Source: Dioscorea cayenensis subsp. rotundata
Taxonomy: Eukaryota; Streptophyta; Magnoliopsida; Dioscoreales; Dioscoreaceae
NCBI RefSeq assembly: GCF_009730915.1
Contig: NC_052496.1
Coordinates: 419,875 to 483,874, forward strand
Direction: 5' to 3'
Length of the DNA stretch: 64,000 nt
Part shown: in pieces, positions 13,045-25,500 of the stretch
Layout: each line of letters starts with the position of its first letter
Position numbering within the stretch: position 1 is the first letter of the stretch
Program-made: the position numbers and the translations under genes
Notes under the pieces: model-generated
Seen by the model: the letters and a program-made list of their open reading frames with translations, nothing else
Database searches by the model: none
Told to the model about the DNA's origin: nothing

Positions 13045-14469
13045 TTAAACCGGATACCTATGAATGCAGTCCCTCCATGGATTATCAGCATCCATCCATG
13101 AATCCTGAAGAGCTCTCCAAACAACACTACAAGCCTTGAATCCAGTCCCAAAAGCCAGCATCCAAACTCTATCACCAGCTTTGATCCTCCCTTTAGCCTC
13201 AAAATAAGCAAACTCATACAACACCAAGCTGCTCGACGTATTGCCAAAGCGATGCAAGCACATGCGCGCAGGTTCCACAACTTTATCACTGAATTTCATC
13301 AGTCTCGCAACCGAATCAATCACTGCTTTCCCACCGGCGTGAATGCACATGTGCTCGAACGCCGTCGTGAAGTCCGGCACATGCTGTGTCTTCTTATCAC
13401 CTCGAAACATCGACTTCACGACTAAGTAAGCAAACTTGAGAAGCTCGGACACAGGGAGCACACGAGGTGCGAGAGTGGTTATATGGCCTTTGAGCCCAGC
13501 GCCAGCCACACGAACGAGATCTTTTGTGAGCGCAACGCCGATGTTTCCGTTCTCATCCTCGCGCTGTATGGCAGCGTTGTAAGCAGCGTCGTCAGCGCCG
13601 TGATGCGTGCGCAGAGTGCGGATGAGTTCCATTTTGGCTGACCAACGCCGGGATGGGTCGCTGGTCATGAGTGCAGCGGCGGTGCCAGCTCGGAAGATGC
13701 AGTTGGTTACGAGCATGTGACGGTTGTCACCGAAGTACCAGTTGAGACTAGTGCTTTCAGTGATGACAAGAAGAGCGTAGCCGATACGGTGGCGGAGAAT
13801 ACTGCCAGCGAGGTCCATGGCCATTGTGCCGGCACTGCAACCCATGCCTGATAAGTTGAAGGTTTTGACGTTTGATGGGAGTTTAAGGTGGTTGACGACG
13901 AAGGAGGAGAGTGATGGAGAAGGAGCGAACATGCTGCAAGCTACGATGAGGACGGTGATCTCGGAGGGAGAAACGCCGGACTTAGAGAGAACAGAGGAGG
14001 CGGAGGAGAACATGCCTTCTTCGGCTTCTAAGATGGCGTAATGGAACTTGGCTTCGTAATCAGTTTGGAAGAGGAATAGTGGGGCGTATGTCTCGTCTCC
14101 GAGGCCGGATTTCCGGTAAATGGCGCGCATGAAGTCGGCGCTTTCTTCGGAGTATCGGCGGCTGCGAAGGCCGACGTACTCGCATAACTCGAGAGTGCAC
14201 CGGCGGTCATGGTCAGGCTTGAAGCATGTGTAGTTGAGGAGGAGAACTGGGAGTGGGCGTGTGGAAATGTAAGCTAAGATGGAAACCAAGGTGCACCATA
14301 AGAAGGAGAAGACAATGAGTTTGTTGTTTGAGAGTATGATCACTAGTTTTTGGTCTATGAGGTTTGATGATGATGATGTGAAGGAGAGGATTGCATGTAG
14401 AGCTAGTGTTAGTGATAGTAAGGTGAAGAAGATGAGTTTGAGAAGTTGGATTGTGGTTTGGGATTCCAT
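13045..14469 (-). CDS. KCS: 3-ketoacyl-CoA synthase (very-long-chain fatty acid elongase condensing enzyme)
   Basis: Single-exon reading frame of 474 aa, as usual for KCS genes. Two hydrophobic segments (about residues 8-30 and 51-68) anchor it in the ER membrane. The FAE1/chalcone-synthase-like core carries the expected triad: Cys211 in SGMGCSAG, His377 in CIHAGGK, Asn410 in HRFGNTSSS. The HHG motif (289-291) and the closing WMLAFGTGFKACSVVWRAL glycine-rich segment are also present. The enzyme condenses malonyl-CoA with long-chain acyl-CoA for waxes, suberin, cutin or sphingolipids. The chain ends soon after DCIHRYPV, so the C-terminus is short but not clearly truncated. Coding sequence is distinctly GC-richer than its surroundings. 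The subfamily cannot be fixed by eye. Confidence 0.95.
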   Translation of the reverse strand: MESQTTIQLLKLIFFTLLSLTLALHAILSFTSSSSNLIDQKLVIILSNNKLIVFSFLWCTLVSILAYISTRPLPVLLLNYTCFKPDHDRRCTLELCEYVGLRSRRYSEESADFMRAIYRKSGLGDETYAPLFLFQTDYEAKFHYAILEAEEGMFSSASSVLSKSGVSPSEITVLIVACSMFAPSPSLSSFVVNHLKLPSNVKTFNLSGMGCSAGTMAMDLAGSILRHRIGYALLVITESTSLNWYFGDNRHMLVTNCIFRAGTAAALMTSDPSRRWSAKMELIRTLRTHHGADDAAYNAAIQREDENGNIGVALTKDLVRVAGAGLKGHITTLAPRVLPVSELLKFAYLVVKSMFRGDKKTQHVPDFTTAFEHMCIHAGGKAVIDSVARLMKFSDKVVEPARMCLHRFGNTSSSLVLYEFAYFEAKGRIKAGDRVWMLAFGTGFKACSVVWRALQDSWMDADNPWRDCIHRYPV

Positions 14470-14538
14470 GGGGGGTTTTGTTATAACTTATAACTACTTA
14501 TAAGATAACAGAGGTGTTTTGAGGTGTTTGGTTTGGTG

Positions 14539-14545
14539 TTATATA
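14539..14545 (-). promoter_or_regulatory. Probable TATA box of the KCS gene
   Basis: TATATAA on the minus strand, about 70 bases upstream of the KCS start codon; a normal position for a short 5' leader. Confidence 0.5.
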
Positions 14546-14794
14546 GATGGAGTGGGGGATTGCTGGTTATTGAAGAGGGTGTTGTTCTGGCTGTATTTAT
14601 TGAGCCACCTAACAAGGATGGGTATCAATGAATGAATCTTAGAGTAGTCAAAGGGATCCAGAAGAAGTCAGTGTAGGCAGTGGCATGACAAGAGTAGTGT
14701 CTTCTGAGAAGTATTTATTATTTAATGGATGCATGATCATCAATATCAGTAGATTGGTAAAAAAACAAAAAACAAATATATATATATATATATA

Positions 14795-15025
14795 GCCATC
14801 ATCCCTAGATTTCAAATCTAAGAATGTCCATAGTCGCCATCGAATGAAAATCTGACGGCTCTTATCATTATGAACAGTAAAAAAACCGCGTTCTACAGTG
14901 TTGTGCAGTGATCATGAACAATAAAAAAAAATGTACAGTGTTTATATAATCAATCAACCATCGGATGATGATCCAACGGCTTAGATTTAAAAATATTCCT
15001 AGAATTGAAATCTAGGGACGTCCCT
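14795..15025. mobile_element. MITE-like foldback element
   Basis: CCCTAGATTTCA at 14803-14814 is repeated inverted as TGAAATCTAGGG at 15006-15017, and the match continues imperfectly on both sides. The inside carries two CCATCG-ATGA-ATC-ACGGCT-like direct repeats (near 14838 and 14959). Both ends lie in (AT)n. No coding capacity. The size and inverted ends fit a non-autonomous DNA element. Confidence 0.45.
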
Positions 15026-17135
15026 AAATGATATTTTCTCATATATATAAAGCTATATATATATATATATGTATGCCTCTTTAATGATAAATTATGGCAT
15101 AACATAAGCTATTATTATTGACATTTATTTGTGGCAATTAATTAAGGAACTTTGATTGTTAGAGAGAAGTGGAGAAACTTTCAACAATTGGAGGGATGAG
15201 CTGTCTGATTCAATAGAAGATTAAATTTAAATAAAACTTATTATATGTAGTAGCTATGATTTAGGCAGCATAATTAAGACTTTTTCCCCTTGTTATTCTA
15301 AATAATAGTTCAAGTTTAATATAAGGCTTTGTATTAGTTGATAATTACTGATTTATCTCTATAAATCTAAATTAAAAAATTTATGAAAAACCAAAGCGCT
15401 CATCATATAAAGTTTATAAGTTATGGTAATTATTGGAGTATAGGCATGCAAATAAACATGATTATGACATAAGTGTGGATAAGCAATTATCTCCTTTTTA
15501 TAGGGATATATATGTAATTTTCTTTTTTTTTTTATAATTATGTTTGTGTGAGTAATGGTAGAAAGTGGGTTTCTTTATATTGTGCTTTTCCTTTTTCTCT
15601 TTCTTCTTTGTAGTTTAAAATATCAATAATAAGCAAGTGAACTCTGCTTTTTATAATAGAAAATTATTTGAGAACACATAAAGTCTATTTTTAAAGCAAA
15701 TATAATGTTAAAACTTAATCAACATGCAACTTGGCTTTATTTGAATTGAAGGTTGTTTTGAAGCCCAACAGTTGCACGGTCACACATCCAACCACATCGG
15801 TTGCACGGTCATGATCCTTTTTTGCAAATAAGGCCTTGAAAATTCTAATATTATTTCTATGTAAATTATCTCAGTCTTTTTTTTTTCTTTTTTATTTCCT
15901 TCAATAGTAGTTTGATATCCATTTAAAAATCCAATTAATTTTTTTTATAAAAATAAATAAACCATTATTTTATAAACAAAAACAACATAGAAAATAAAAC
16001 TAACTGAAATAACAAATACTGACGACTAATAGTAGAGACCATTCTGAGCTAAGAATGAATCAAGGAACTACTCATGATTCAATCAAATATTTATCTACTT
16101 TGGATTAAAACTAGTTAAATTTATTTATTTAATTAAAAAAATTTTAAGTTTTTTTTTTTTTCATATAAAATTGTAACCGTTTTCGGATCTCCGAAATATC
16201 CAAACCGGATATTTGGGCTCGGGTATCGGGTGTGGGCCGCTATTGATCCGGATTCGCTTCGGTTGGAGGGAAGGTGGGACCCACATTTACCCTCCAATGG
16301 TTTCTTTTCAAATTCCCAAATTTTTTTTTTGTTTTTAATTTAATTTTTACTTTAAAATTTCTTTTGCTTTCATTCTCCGTCTCCTTCTTTTCATCTCTCT
16401 TTCTCTCTCTCGCTTCGCCGTGTGGTGCGATAGCCTTCCTCTTTGGAGGGAGGGAGGAGGGAGAGTGAGCTAGGGTTTGGCTCGGATGCTCTTGGTAAAC
16501 ATCTGGATCCCAAGGGATCTCTCTATTTTTTTATTTTTTTTTTATTTATTTTGCCTATTTTTCGTTGTTGCATTGGCTGTGGAGGCTGTGGATGCGATGT
16601 GTTTATGGCTTGATTCTGTTTAAGGGTTTCTCTATGTAGTTTGAGATGTGGATCGTTGTTGATTCAACTTGCATTGAGCTTTTGTGTTTTTAATGCGAGT
16701 TTATTTGAGTTTTTGGTTCAAATGTCAGTTCTAGTCAGCTTCGATTAGGTTTTTGGGGAAGAATGGCATCGCTGCGTATTTGTGAGTTTCCATACTGCTT
16801 ATCAGGTTCAGGGTTTTGATGTTGTTTTCTTTTTTAATATTAAAGTTTTTTTTTTTTTTTGGATTTCTATTGCTGCTTTCTTTTTTCTGTTTTAAAAGTT
16901 TTTTATTTTAATTTTTTGTTGTTAATTTTTATTCGTGATTGAATCCGCCTTTCTTCTTTTGTATTTTTTTAAAATTTTTTTTAGCTATTTCTTCTCTGGT
17001 GGATGCTTACATGTTGTGAAGCTATGGAGTTGATTTGAATGTGACCATTGCTCAGACAAAAACTTGACATTGATTAGTGTTATTGCAGGCCCTGAGATCA
17101 GTGATTTCAAGGTTTGAAATCAAGGGCTCTGGGTG

Positions 17136-19355
17136 ATGGGGAAATCACCAGGCAAATGGATCAAGACGCTGCTCTTTGGAAAGAAAACAACCAGATCTCA
17201 TTCTTCCAGAACAAAAGATAATTTGGTACGCAATTAAGCTGATTTGTTCCTTAGATGACCTGGATTGTGATGAACTTCAAAGTGCTTTATTATAGTTTTG
17301 CTGACTGCCTTACTAACAGTGTGTGTGTTATTGCCCGTGTTATTTGAATACAGTCTAAAGTATTTGATGTTTATCCATTCACATTTTTATTTGCTATAGC
17401 AATTCTTGCTTTATTGTAGCCAGTTGTGTGTCACTAACTCACATTTTTAGTATTTTCCAGCGTCAAAAGTTTTGTTCATAAATATATCATGTTACTTTTA
17501 TCTTTAGAATCTTGATAGCATCTGTCTAGGATCAACCTAAACAGTATCGTGTCTCCAGCTAAGCCTCCGGGCTTAAACCCTGATTTAGTAATACCATAAT
17601 TTTTGTTTTCACATTTTTCAAATGCTTAAATGAAAAGACCATATTTCAAACTGACCTAATTTGCATTTCACTGATAAATCCTCTTTAAACAATGCGATTC
17701 TATTTTTCTCAGAGAGACAGCTGATGTTTTAGTTGAAATGAGGTTTTCGTTTGTGATATTAGCGTTCTCATTAAAAATGTTTAATTGGAGAATGAGACAT
17801 CTTGTTTTTTTTTTTTTGCATATTTAAATTATCTTGTTGTTGAAACGTCATATTCATTTCACTGGTTTTGTCTTTTCAATGAAATTTTTTCCATCAGGAA
17901 TTTGAAATTGGTATTTCCTGTAGCTCAAGATCCTTTTATGATCTCTCATTCTTCAGTAATGGTTTGCTGTTTGTGTACTTTATCATTTATGATTTATGGT
18001 ACAAAGTCTACCCTCTATCTTATTCTTGGACTTAGTATTCAAGGTTTAAGTGGCTCATTGCAAAAAAAAATCCCATGCCTAATTTAGTGGAAACCCCATG
18101 ATTGCCTACTTGGTTTAAGGACTCAGCTGTAAGCAGTTGATTTTGGCTTTGTAGTTATTACCAGAAACTGCATGGTTGTTAATGGTTGATATTGCTTAAT
18201 TTTTCTGTTGCTTTGCTGCAATTTGAACTTAATGGTTAAAATTATTTTGTGGTTATTCTAATTATCAAAATTAAACCTTTGAATGTAAAACTTAGATATT
18301 GCAGTTCACAAATACTGAAATACACAGTTGTAATTGTACTTGTGATTCTCTGTAGGCTAGAAATGATAAAGGTTATTTTGGAGGGAAGGATCCACCTGCT
18401 TTGGCTGTAAACTCTCCTGTAATTTCTGAGCCGGTACTCGTCAGCGCTGGCAGAAGTGGTATCATCCCAGGGATAGAGAAGGGTGCACCTTCAAATTTAC
18501 CAAATGATGGTGCAGGTGTAACACATCAACATGAGGATAAATCAGGAATTCTGGGACCTACTGCTTCAAATGACCAAGGAAAACTCCGGGAAGAACAAGC
18601 CGCTGTGAAGGCACAAGCAGCTGTTCGGGGGTTTCTGGTAATTTCTCCTTGGTGTGATAGAGGGCTTATAGGCCCATGATGGTGTCTACCACCCACTCAT
18701 GTCAAACCATGTGAATAAGCAATGCACTATTATTTTTGTGAAATAACATCATCAATTAAGAAACTTGTGAACCATGAGAATGCACTAATTTGAGAAATTA
18801 TTTACACTTTTTCTGTTTTACCCTCAAATTATTTTTGTTTATATTTTTTCTGATGATATCTATATTTATTGTCAGGCACGCAGGGCATTTCGGACCTTGA
18901 AAGGCATCATAAGGTTGCAGGCACTAGTTCGTGGGCATTTGGTGAGGAGACAAGCTGTGGCCACCCTATATGCTATCCATGCAATTGTAAAAGTGCAAGC
19001 ACTGGTTCGTGGCCGGCAAACGAGGCATTCCTGTATTAGTGGTGAAATCGCTTCAAAGGTTTTCCAAGCAAAAGCTGGGGTAATTTTCTTAAATTTGCTT
19101 TGGGCAATATTCTTCTAGCAAGGACTAGAATGTCATTTTAGTTGATATCTTGTCATCTTCTTACTAAACTTTAAAAAATTAGATGGGAACGTACTTTGGC
19201 TTCATTGTGACTAAGGATGGCAATTTTCACATGTCTGATAGGTATCTAGGTAAACTCCATTGACAGATATCTAGGTAAACTCCACTTTAGCAGGATCTTT
19301 GAAAAATCCTTAGTGTAACAGTGTTTGGTCAAGGGGATAAGGATGCTGTGTTAGA

Positions 19356-19389
<34 letters not shown>

Positions 19390-21825
19390 TTGAATGAAAA
19401 AATTTTATTTAAGCGGATTAAAATCTAACTTAATTAATAACAATAGAAACTATAATAAAAATTTTACTCTTAAAATAATAATAAATATTTATTAATATTT
19501 TTTAAATTAATTATTAAATATTTTTTAAAAAATGAATTTTATAAAAGTTAGAATAGTACTTATCTAACTTGTTTGTTTAGGGGAATAAGAATTATTCCCT
19601 AGCCAAATATTGTGTGTTAGCATATGTTTTTTATTTATTTAAAATATCTAACTAGTTTGGGATGGGTTTAACGGGCTTATGAATTTAGGTAGAAATTATA
19701 AATAGGTTTAAAGCAGGGTTAGATTTGAAAAATCTAAACATGTTTGTATTTGGGAATTGCATGTTTTTCACCCTGTAACATTACTACAGTAGATATTTGC
19801 CGCTAAAGTAGGAACATGAATTTAGCGAGATTATTTAACTCGGGGGAAAGTGGTTGTATGATGTCTAAGTAACGGGAATCTTTTATTATGCCCCAAACTT
19901 ATGCATTCAACTAGTTTAGTTTGTGATAGGTTTAATGGACTTATGAATTTGGGCAGAGATCAAGAATAGAATTGACACAGGGTTAGGCTTGAAAAATTTA
20001 AAGGTGTTTAGATTTGGGATATGTATTTTTTAACAGATATATGTAACATTACCATCCCTCATCACTATCAGCCACTGAAGCATGAATATGAATTGGCGAG
20101 ACTATTTAGCTAGTGGAAACAGGTTGTATGATGTCTAAGTAATGGGAATCTTTTATTATGCCACAAACTAATGCATTCATTACATTTATTTTTACTTTTC
20201 ATTGTAAAATTAGATTCTTTGAGGCATTCTGTATGCACAGCTTAAGTTTTGAAGTCTCTCCTTTTGTTTGTACATCAAATTTGAGTCTGTGCTTTGTGGT
20301 ACTTAAGATATTTTGTTCCATTTGGCACTCGAGTTAGGTTGCTAGCATAATGTTTCCGTATATTTGATTTCAGGGGATTAAAGTTGTGGGCAATTGGAGG
20401 GAGAATCTCTCAGCAAATGTATTTGTTAACAAGGTAATGCCAGTTTCTTTTTTATTCACAACTCACAAGCATGCTTAAGCCTTTGGGATTTATCTAGGCG
20501 TAGGAAGTTGTTCATAATGAGTAATTCTATTTTAGGTAGACGCATTGTTATTCTTATACATTCACAGCATCAATTTTCACACCCTCATGAACTTTTCTCC
20601 AGCTTCTTTCTTCATCACCTACTACAATGCCACTGCAAATCCATTATACCAATGGGGAACCTAATTCAAGCTTCATATGGTTGGAGCGATGGACTTCCTA
20701 TCATGTATGGAAACCAGTATCCCCACCAAAGAAGACTCTTGATTCAAAACCTCAGACAAAAAGGCACACTTATGCAATGGAAACTGAATCAGGCAAGCCA
20801 AAGCGCATTCCTCGGAAAAATTCCACTTCTAATGGCACTGAATCCGGGCCAACCACCGGCACATCTGATCCTGAGAAACCCAAGCGAAACCTCAGAAAAG
20901 TTTCCAGCCCTGCTGTTGACTCAAAACAGGAACATCCACAAAGTGAGCTTGAAAAGGTTAAGCGAAACTTGAGGAAGGTATCTAATCGCGCTGCTGATGT
21001 TTCCAATCAAACAAACACTATAACAGAGAAACCAAGTCGAAGCTCGAGAAGGGTGGCAAGTGCCTCTACTGAAGTTCTAGAGCATGGAATGAAGGATTCT
21101 ACAGAGAAGCCAAAGAAAGATATTCCACCTTCTGTAGAAGAGAAACCGGAAAAAGATTCTTCTCCCAGCAGAGAGAAAAAACCCGATGCAGAAGCCGCAC
21201 AGAAAGGTATGACACCAGCGGAGCCAACTGATGATTGTCTTGCAATTCAAGTGCCTCAAATTAATGATACTGAAAAGGGAGAGGACTCTACTACAATGAA
21301 TGTGGTTATTACTGCAACCAACTCCAAGGAAGAGCAAGCTAGTAATGAGAACCAGAAACATAGCAAGAGGAGATCTTCATTCTCAGCTAAGTCAGAATAT
21401 GCTGATAATGGCTCTCCAAACACCCCAACGCTGCCAAGTTATATGGCAGCAACTGAATCTGCAAAGGCGAAGCTGCGCGCCCAGAATTCACCGAGGTTTG
21501 GATCTGATCCAATCGACAGAAATGGCTCCACTCGCCGGCATTCCCTCCCATCATCTACTAATGGGAAGTTGAGCTCACACTCACCACGAGCGCAAAGATT
21601 GTTACAAGCAAGTGGTAAAGGAAGCATTAGAAGTGACCGATCACTATTATCTTCCAGGGATGCCAATGGTATGAAGTTCATTGACAAATAACCGTCTCTA
21701 ACTATCATATTTTGCTTGGTTTTACATTAGTTTAGCATTGTTTAGTATCTGTTCTGCAATTTGCATTGATTTTAGAAATATTTTGATTTTCAGAGAGGCC
21801 TATCCAAGTAGAATGGAGGCGTTGA
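17136..21825 (+). CDS. IQD: IQ67-domain (IQD) calmodulin-binding protein
   Basis: Six coding exons: 17136-17225, 18356-18637, 18876-19079, 20374-20433, 20603-21668, 21794-21825, giving 577 aa. The start is [17 protein letters not shown], the typical IQD N-terminus. The IQ67 domain (about residues 109-185) is split by a phase-0 intron, as in the family: [17 protein letters not shown] then [20 protein letters not shown] and [17 protein letters not shown], giving three IQ motifs. [18 protein letters not shown] and [15 protein letters not shown] follow. The long basic Ser/Pro/Lys-rich tail has repeated KP(K/S)R(N/I/S)-LRKVS units and ends VEWRR through the short last exon. IQDs bind calmodulin and associate with microtubules or the plasma membrane. 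Skipping the last splice gives a 7-residue alternative end (stop at 21691). Confidence 0.9.
19240..20180. repeat. Tandem duplications inside IQD intron 3
   Basis: A small duplication of AGGTAAACTCCA...TATCT lies at 19243-19290, and a poly-T run of about 29 bases near 19359-19387. After that comes an imperfect ~260-270-bp tandem duplication: ACTAGTTT...GGGTTAG...GAAAAAT at 19651-19765 recurs at 19910-20025, and GGTTGTATGATGTCTAAGTA at about 19852 recurs at 20122. It has no coding capacity. Confidence 0.6.
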
Positions 21826-22240
21826 TGTTGATGAGAACATGAGAATTTAAGAGTTGATTTATGGAAAAGGTATGCTTCTATTATTCTGACTTCATTTATT
21901 TGCTTTTTTTTTGTGGTGTAAAGTTGTGCTGCATGTAATGGTTTGATGAATATCTGAGGTGTGGTGTGCCTAATAACCTTGTTGTCCGTCTAAGTATTCC
22001 TTTGATATTTGGATTGTGCATAGCTTGTCCGTTTCTCTTTGAAGAATGCTTACCTTATTATAATTTGTTAGGATAAGTAATCTGACTTGTTAGATGTCAT
22101 TGTGATGTCAATGTGACAGATTGATGTTTGGTATTCCTTTGTCTTAACATTTTTACTTAAGATTATTGTTTCCAAGTTTTTTTTTTCCAGCTTTCATACC
22201 CTCAAAAGAATGGATAACTGCTATCGTTGTCGTGTGTGTA

Positions 22241-22247
22241 CGCGCAC

Positions 22248-22278
<31 letters not shown>

Positions 22279-22280
22279 CG
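22241..22280. repeat. (GT)n(GA)n microsatellite
   Basis: Compound dinucleotide run of GT then GA repeats in the spacer between the IQD and ABCA2-like genes. Apart from this run and untranslated ends, I see nothing in 21826-22592. Confidence 0.8.
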
Positions 22281-22592
22281 CTTCGAAAATTGGCATTTCA
22301 GTAATATCGGGATAAATAAACATGTATCATCTAGTGTTATACAAGCATGCACACTTAACTACCGCATCAATTAAGATAAGTTCAGTAATAATGCTATGAT
22401 CTATGGGTATATTACAGAATTATCATATTAACTGAATCAAAGCTACAGAATCAAATTCAATATATTATAATGGGAAGCATTGATGTTAAACTCCATGTGC
22501 TGCCTAACAAACTGATTCATTGGCCTATTCAGTGGGGTGCCTTGGGTTGGGTTTAGCCTTTTTAAATAAGAATCATGGACATGCGAACCATT

Positions 22593-25500
22593 TTAATGAG
22601 CATTTAGAATTTGGTTAGGATCAAGGACAAGGCCAACAGGAGTAGCAGTTCCACCAAGTATACCTCTCCGAGTGGCAGAAGCATTAACCATTGGTTGAAC
22701 ATTTGTAGGTATTGGAGTTTCCATGGAGTGTCCAGAGATGCAGAGGTCTCCAATATCATCCTGTTCCCAGTACACCTCAACCATAAGCCCTCTTGGGTTT
22801 TCTGATGTCTGTGTTCCTGGGATCCCAATAAACCTTGCTCCTTTTGGTACCTGTAGAATTATTATCTCCTCCTTAAGTAACTAGCAAAATAGATAACAGC
22901 TACTAGTATGTTTTAAAGGGATTGATTAGTTACATTTCAAATGCTGGTTTGCCGTCTATGATACTCAAGTCTCAAATCCAGAAAGAACCATTCTGTTTTT
23001 CCTTACTAAGTGCTAAGTGAATTGTTATATATAATGTTTGAATTGTTGAATATGGTATTTGTATCTCAAATAGATAGGTTCAAATATCATTTTAACATTC
23101 CTGTTTTAAATTTTCTTGTCCGAAAAAGTAAGTTAACCAAAATTTTTACTTGGTTGATACTTATTATAATTAAATATTTTTCAAAACAATCAAATAATTT
23201 TAATTAATGAAAAAGTGTTTTAAAATTTTGATAATTAAACAAATTTATTTAAATAATTAACTCTGCTAAACAAAGGCTTGAGGATTGTGTTTTATCAGCA
23301 AATGGGCCTGAGCATTTTTAACTCGTAGTTTAGTTATAGTATTACTTGAAAAGTAGCAACAAAATTTTACCAAGATTGGGTGAAAAATCAGATCAGCTTC
23401 AAATAGGTGTACCTGAATTGCGGCACCAGATGTTAATCTCAAAGTGACCAAGTTCCCTTCCGCTGTTGAACTCTCCAGCTCTGCTTGCCTCGCTATGTTC
23501 AGAAAAACTTCCTCAAGAGTTGTTAGACCAAGTTGTATATCTGAAATCCTAAATTCTTCCTCCCTATCTTGAAGTTCAGCAAAAAAATCCTGTCATTGAG
23601 CAAACCAAACAATATCTTGTCATTCCTCCGGCTCTTAAAAAACAATAAATAAATAATCCACAACAAAGCAAAAGAACAGAGAAAAAAAAAGAAGGTAGTT
23701 ATGTTACAGCTAGAAGGCCCTCTTTCTCATGGGGGATCACATAGGTCAGGAATGCCTGATTCTCCTCTTTTGGCTCCACTTGAAGCCGCTGCCAATTTCA
23801 TAACAATATCAGTCTAAAACTTCACATCATAATTTTAATTTATAAAAGCCTATATGTTGTATCTAATCAGAGTTTCTTTTTAACTTACGTCTCTGAAGAA
23901 CTGCTTCACAAGTCTAATCTGAGTCTCACTTGAAGCTTCATTTGTGTTTGGTGATTGGCCAGGAGTATTTCCAGCAAAACTAACGTTAGTGATATAACCA
24001 CTCCCAAACTTTGATTTCAACCTTATCGAAGTCCCTATACAGCGTAGTCTTCCCTTGGCCATGATAGCTATGCGATCACTCAAAATGTCTGCTTCCTCCA
24101 TAGAATGGGTAGTCAAAACAATAGCTCGTCCTCTCTTCGCATCCTCGATGATGTCCCATACATGCCTTCTATTGATAGGATCCATGCCTGTAGTCTGCAC
24201 CATAAAATTCAAATACGCAAAAGATATTGAGCAAGCCATAAGATCAAAGTGATACAATACCCCGAGGCCGAGGATATGAATTTAATGGTGTGTTTTAAGC
24301 GTATGTGATATCTATGATGCTAAACAGAGGTGATGGATCTGGCAAGCAAGCTGGAAATGTCATCTTGTTAGTAAGAGATGCAGTTCTATATGCATTATAA
24401 TTAATGCTATAAGGAAAAAGGGATATGCACTTTATAGCAGTAAGTTTCAGTATCACCGTACTGGTTCATCCAAGAAAACCAATTTTGGATCGCCAATAAG
24501 GGCAATTGCGACACTAAGACGGCGTTTCATCCCTCCACTGTAGCTACCAGCTCTAACTTGAGCAGCGGTTTCAAGTTTTACTTCAGCCAAAGACTTTTCG
24601 GTCACCTGCATAGGCAACAAATACAGCAAACTAATAAAGATGGCATGGATGAATGCAAGTAGAAGAGAATATAGTTGAATGATTTTTTTTTCTTTTACTT
24701 GAGAAGCTAGAAAGAAATGTTAAGCCCTTGTCAGAAGATACAAAATCAATTAAGGGAGGATTCATGAACAATTGCTAAATAATTAAAACTAAAATATTAT
24801 TTGTTAATCCTTTAATGAAAGACTAGTTTGAAAAAATTCAAACTGAGGGAGAAAAGAAGAGAAATTAATGATAAAGGAAAAGAACTTTACTGGTACATTT
24901 TCTTGGCAATCTTATTTTCTTCATCCAGCAAACCACATGAAAACAGTTTTCCTTTATTTACAAGTTACCACCAATGCAGCAAACTTCATGCCCAATTTAA
25001 CAACCAATGGATTGGTTAAAAATTTATGAAGCCAGAAAAAGCACATACCGATTTGATTGTAGAAGGAGGCAAACCTTTAATACTAGCAAACAAATGCAGG
25101 TGCTCTCGTGCTGATAATGCATCCCACAAGACATCGAACTGCAGCCCAAACAAAAGGTTAGTATGATAAAATTGATCAATCTTCTGTAATTGCATTTTCA
25201 GTGTTATATCAAGAAGAGAAAGTACCTGAGGACAGACACCTATCATCTTACGAATGTTTGACATGCCAACACAATTTCGAATGGAGTGTCCATAAATCAA
25301 TGCTAAGAAAAGATATAATGGCTTTTGTTAATAATTTCCTGCGGTTATGGATTTTAAAAAAAATAAAAACTAAAGCTAAAGATAAAGTATGTTACCATCT
25401 CCACTCGTGACAGGTGTAATGCCCGTCAAACAGTTGATGGCAGTAGTTTTTCCTGCTCCATTTGGGCCAAGAAGACAAAATAACTGATTTTTTTCGAGGT

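Larger units (their letters stand above)
14470..17135. other. Intergenic region and IQD 5' leader
   Basis: Contains the KCS promoter, a MITE-like element and AT-rich DNA without genes up to about 16.2 kb. A pyrimidine-rich leader (CTCTCTTTCTCTCTCTCG near 16394) and AGGGTTT near 16472 mark the probable 5' untranslated exon of the IQD gene. A likely leader intron runs 16495-17088 (GTAAAC ... TTGCAG). Confidence 0.5.

Noticed and set aside
20508..20972. 154-codon frame overlapping the IQD exon
   Set aside because: It is in another frame than the IQD tail, whose splice sites and family-typical sequence fit 20603-21668.
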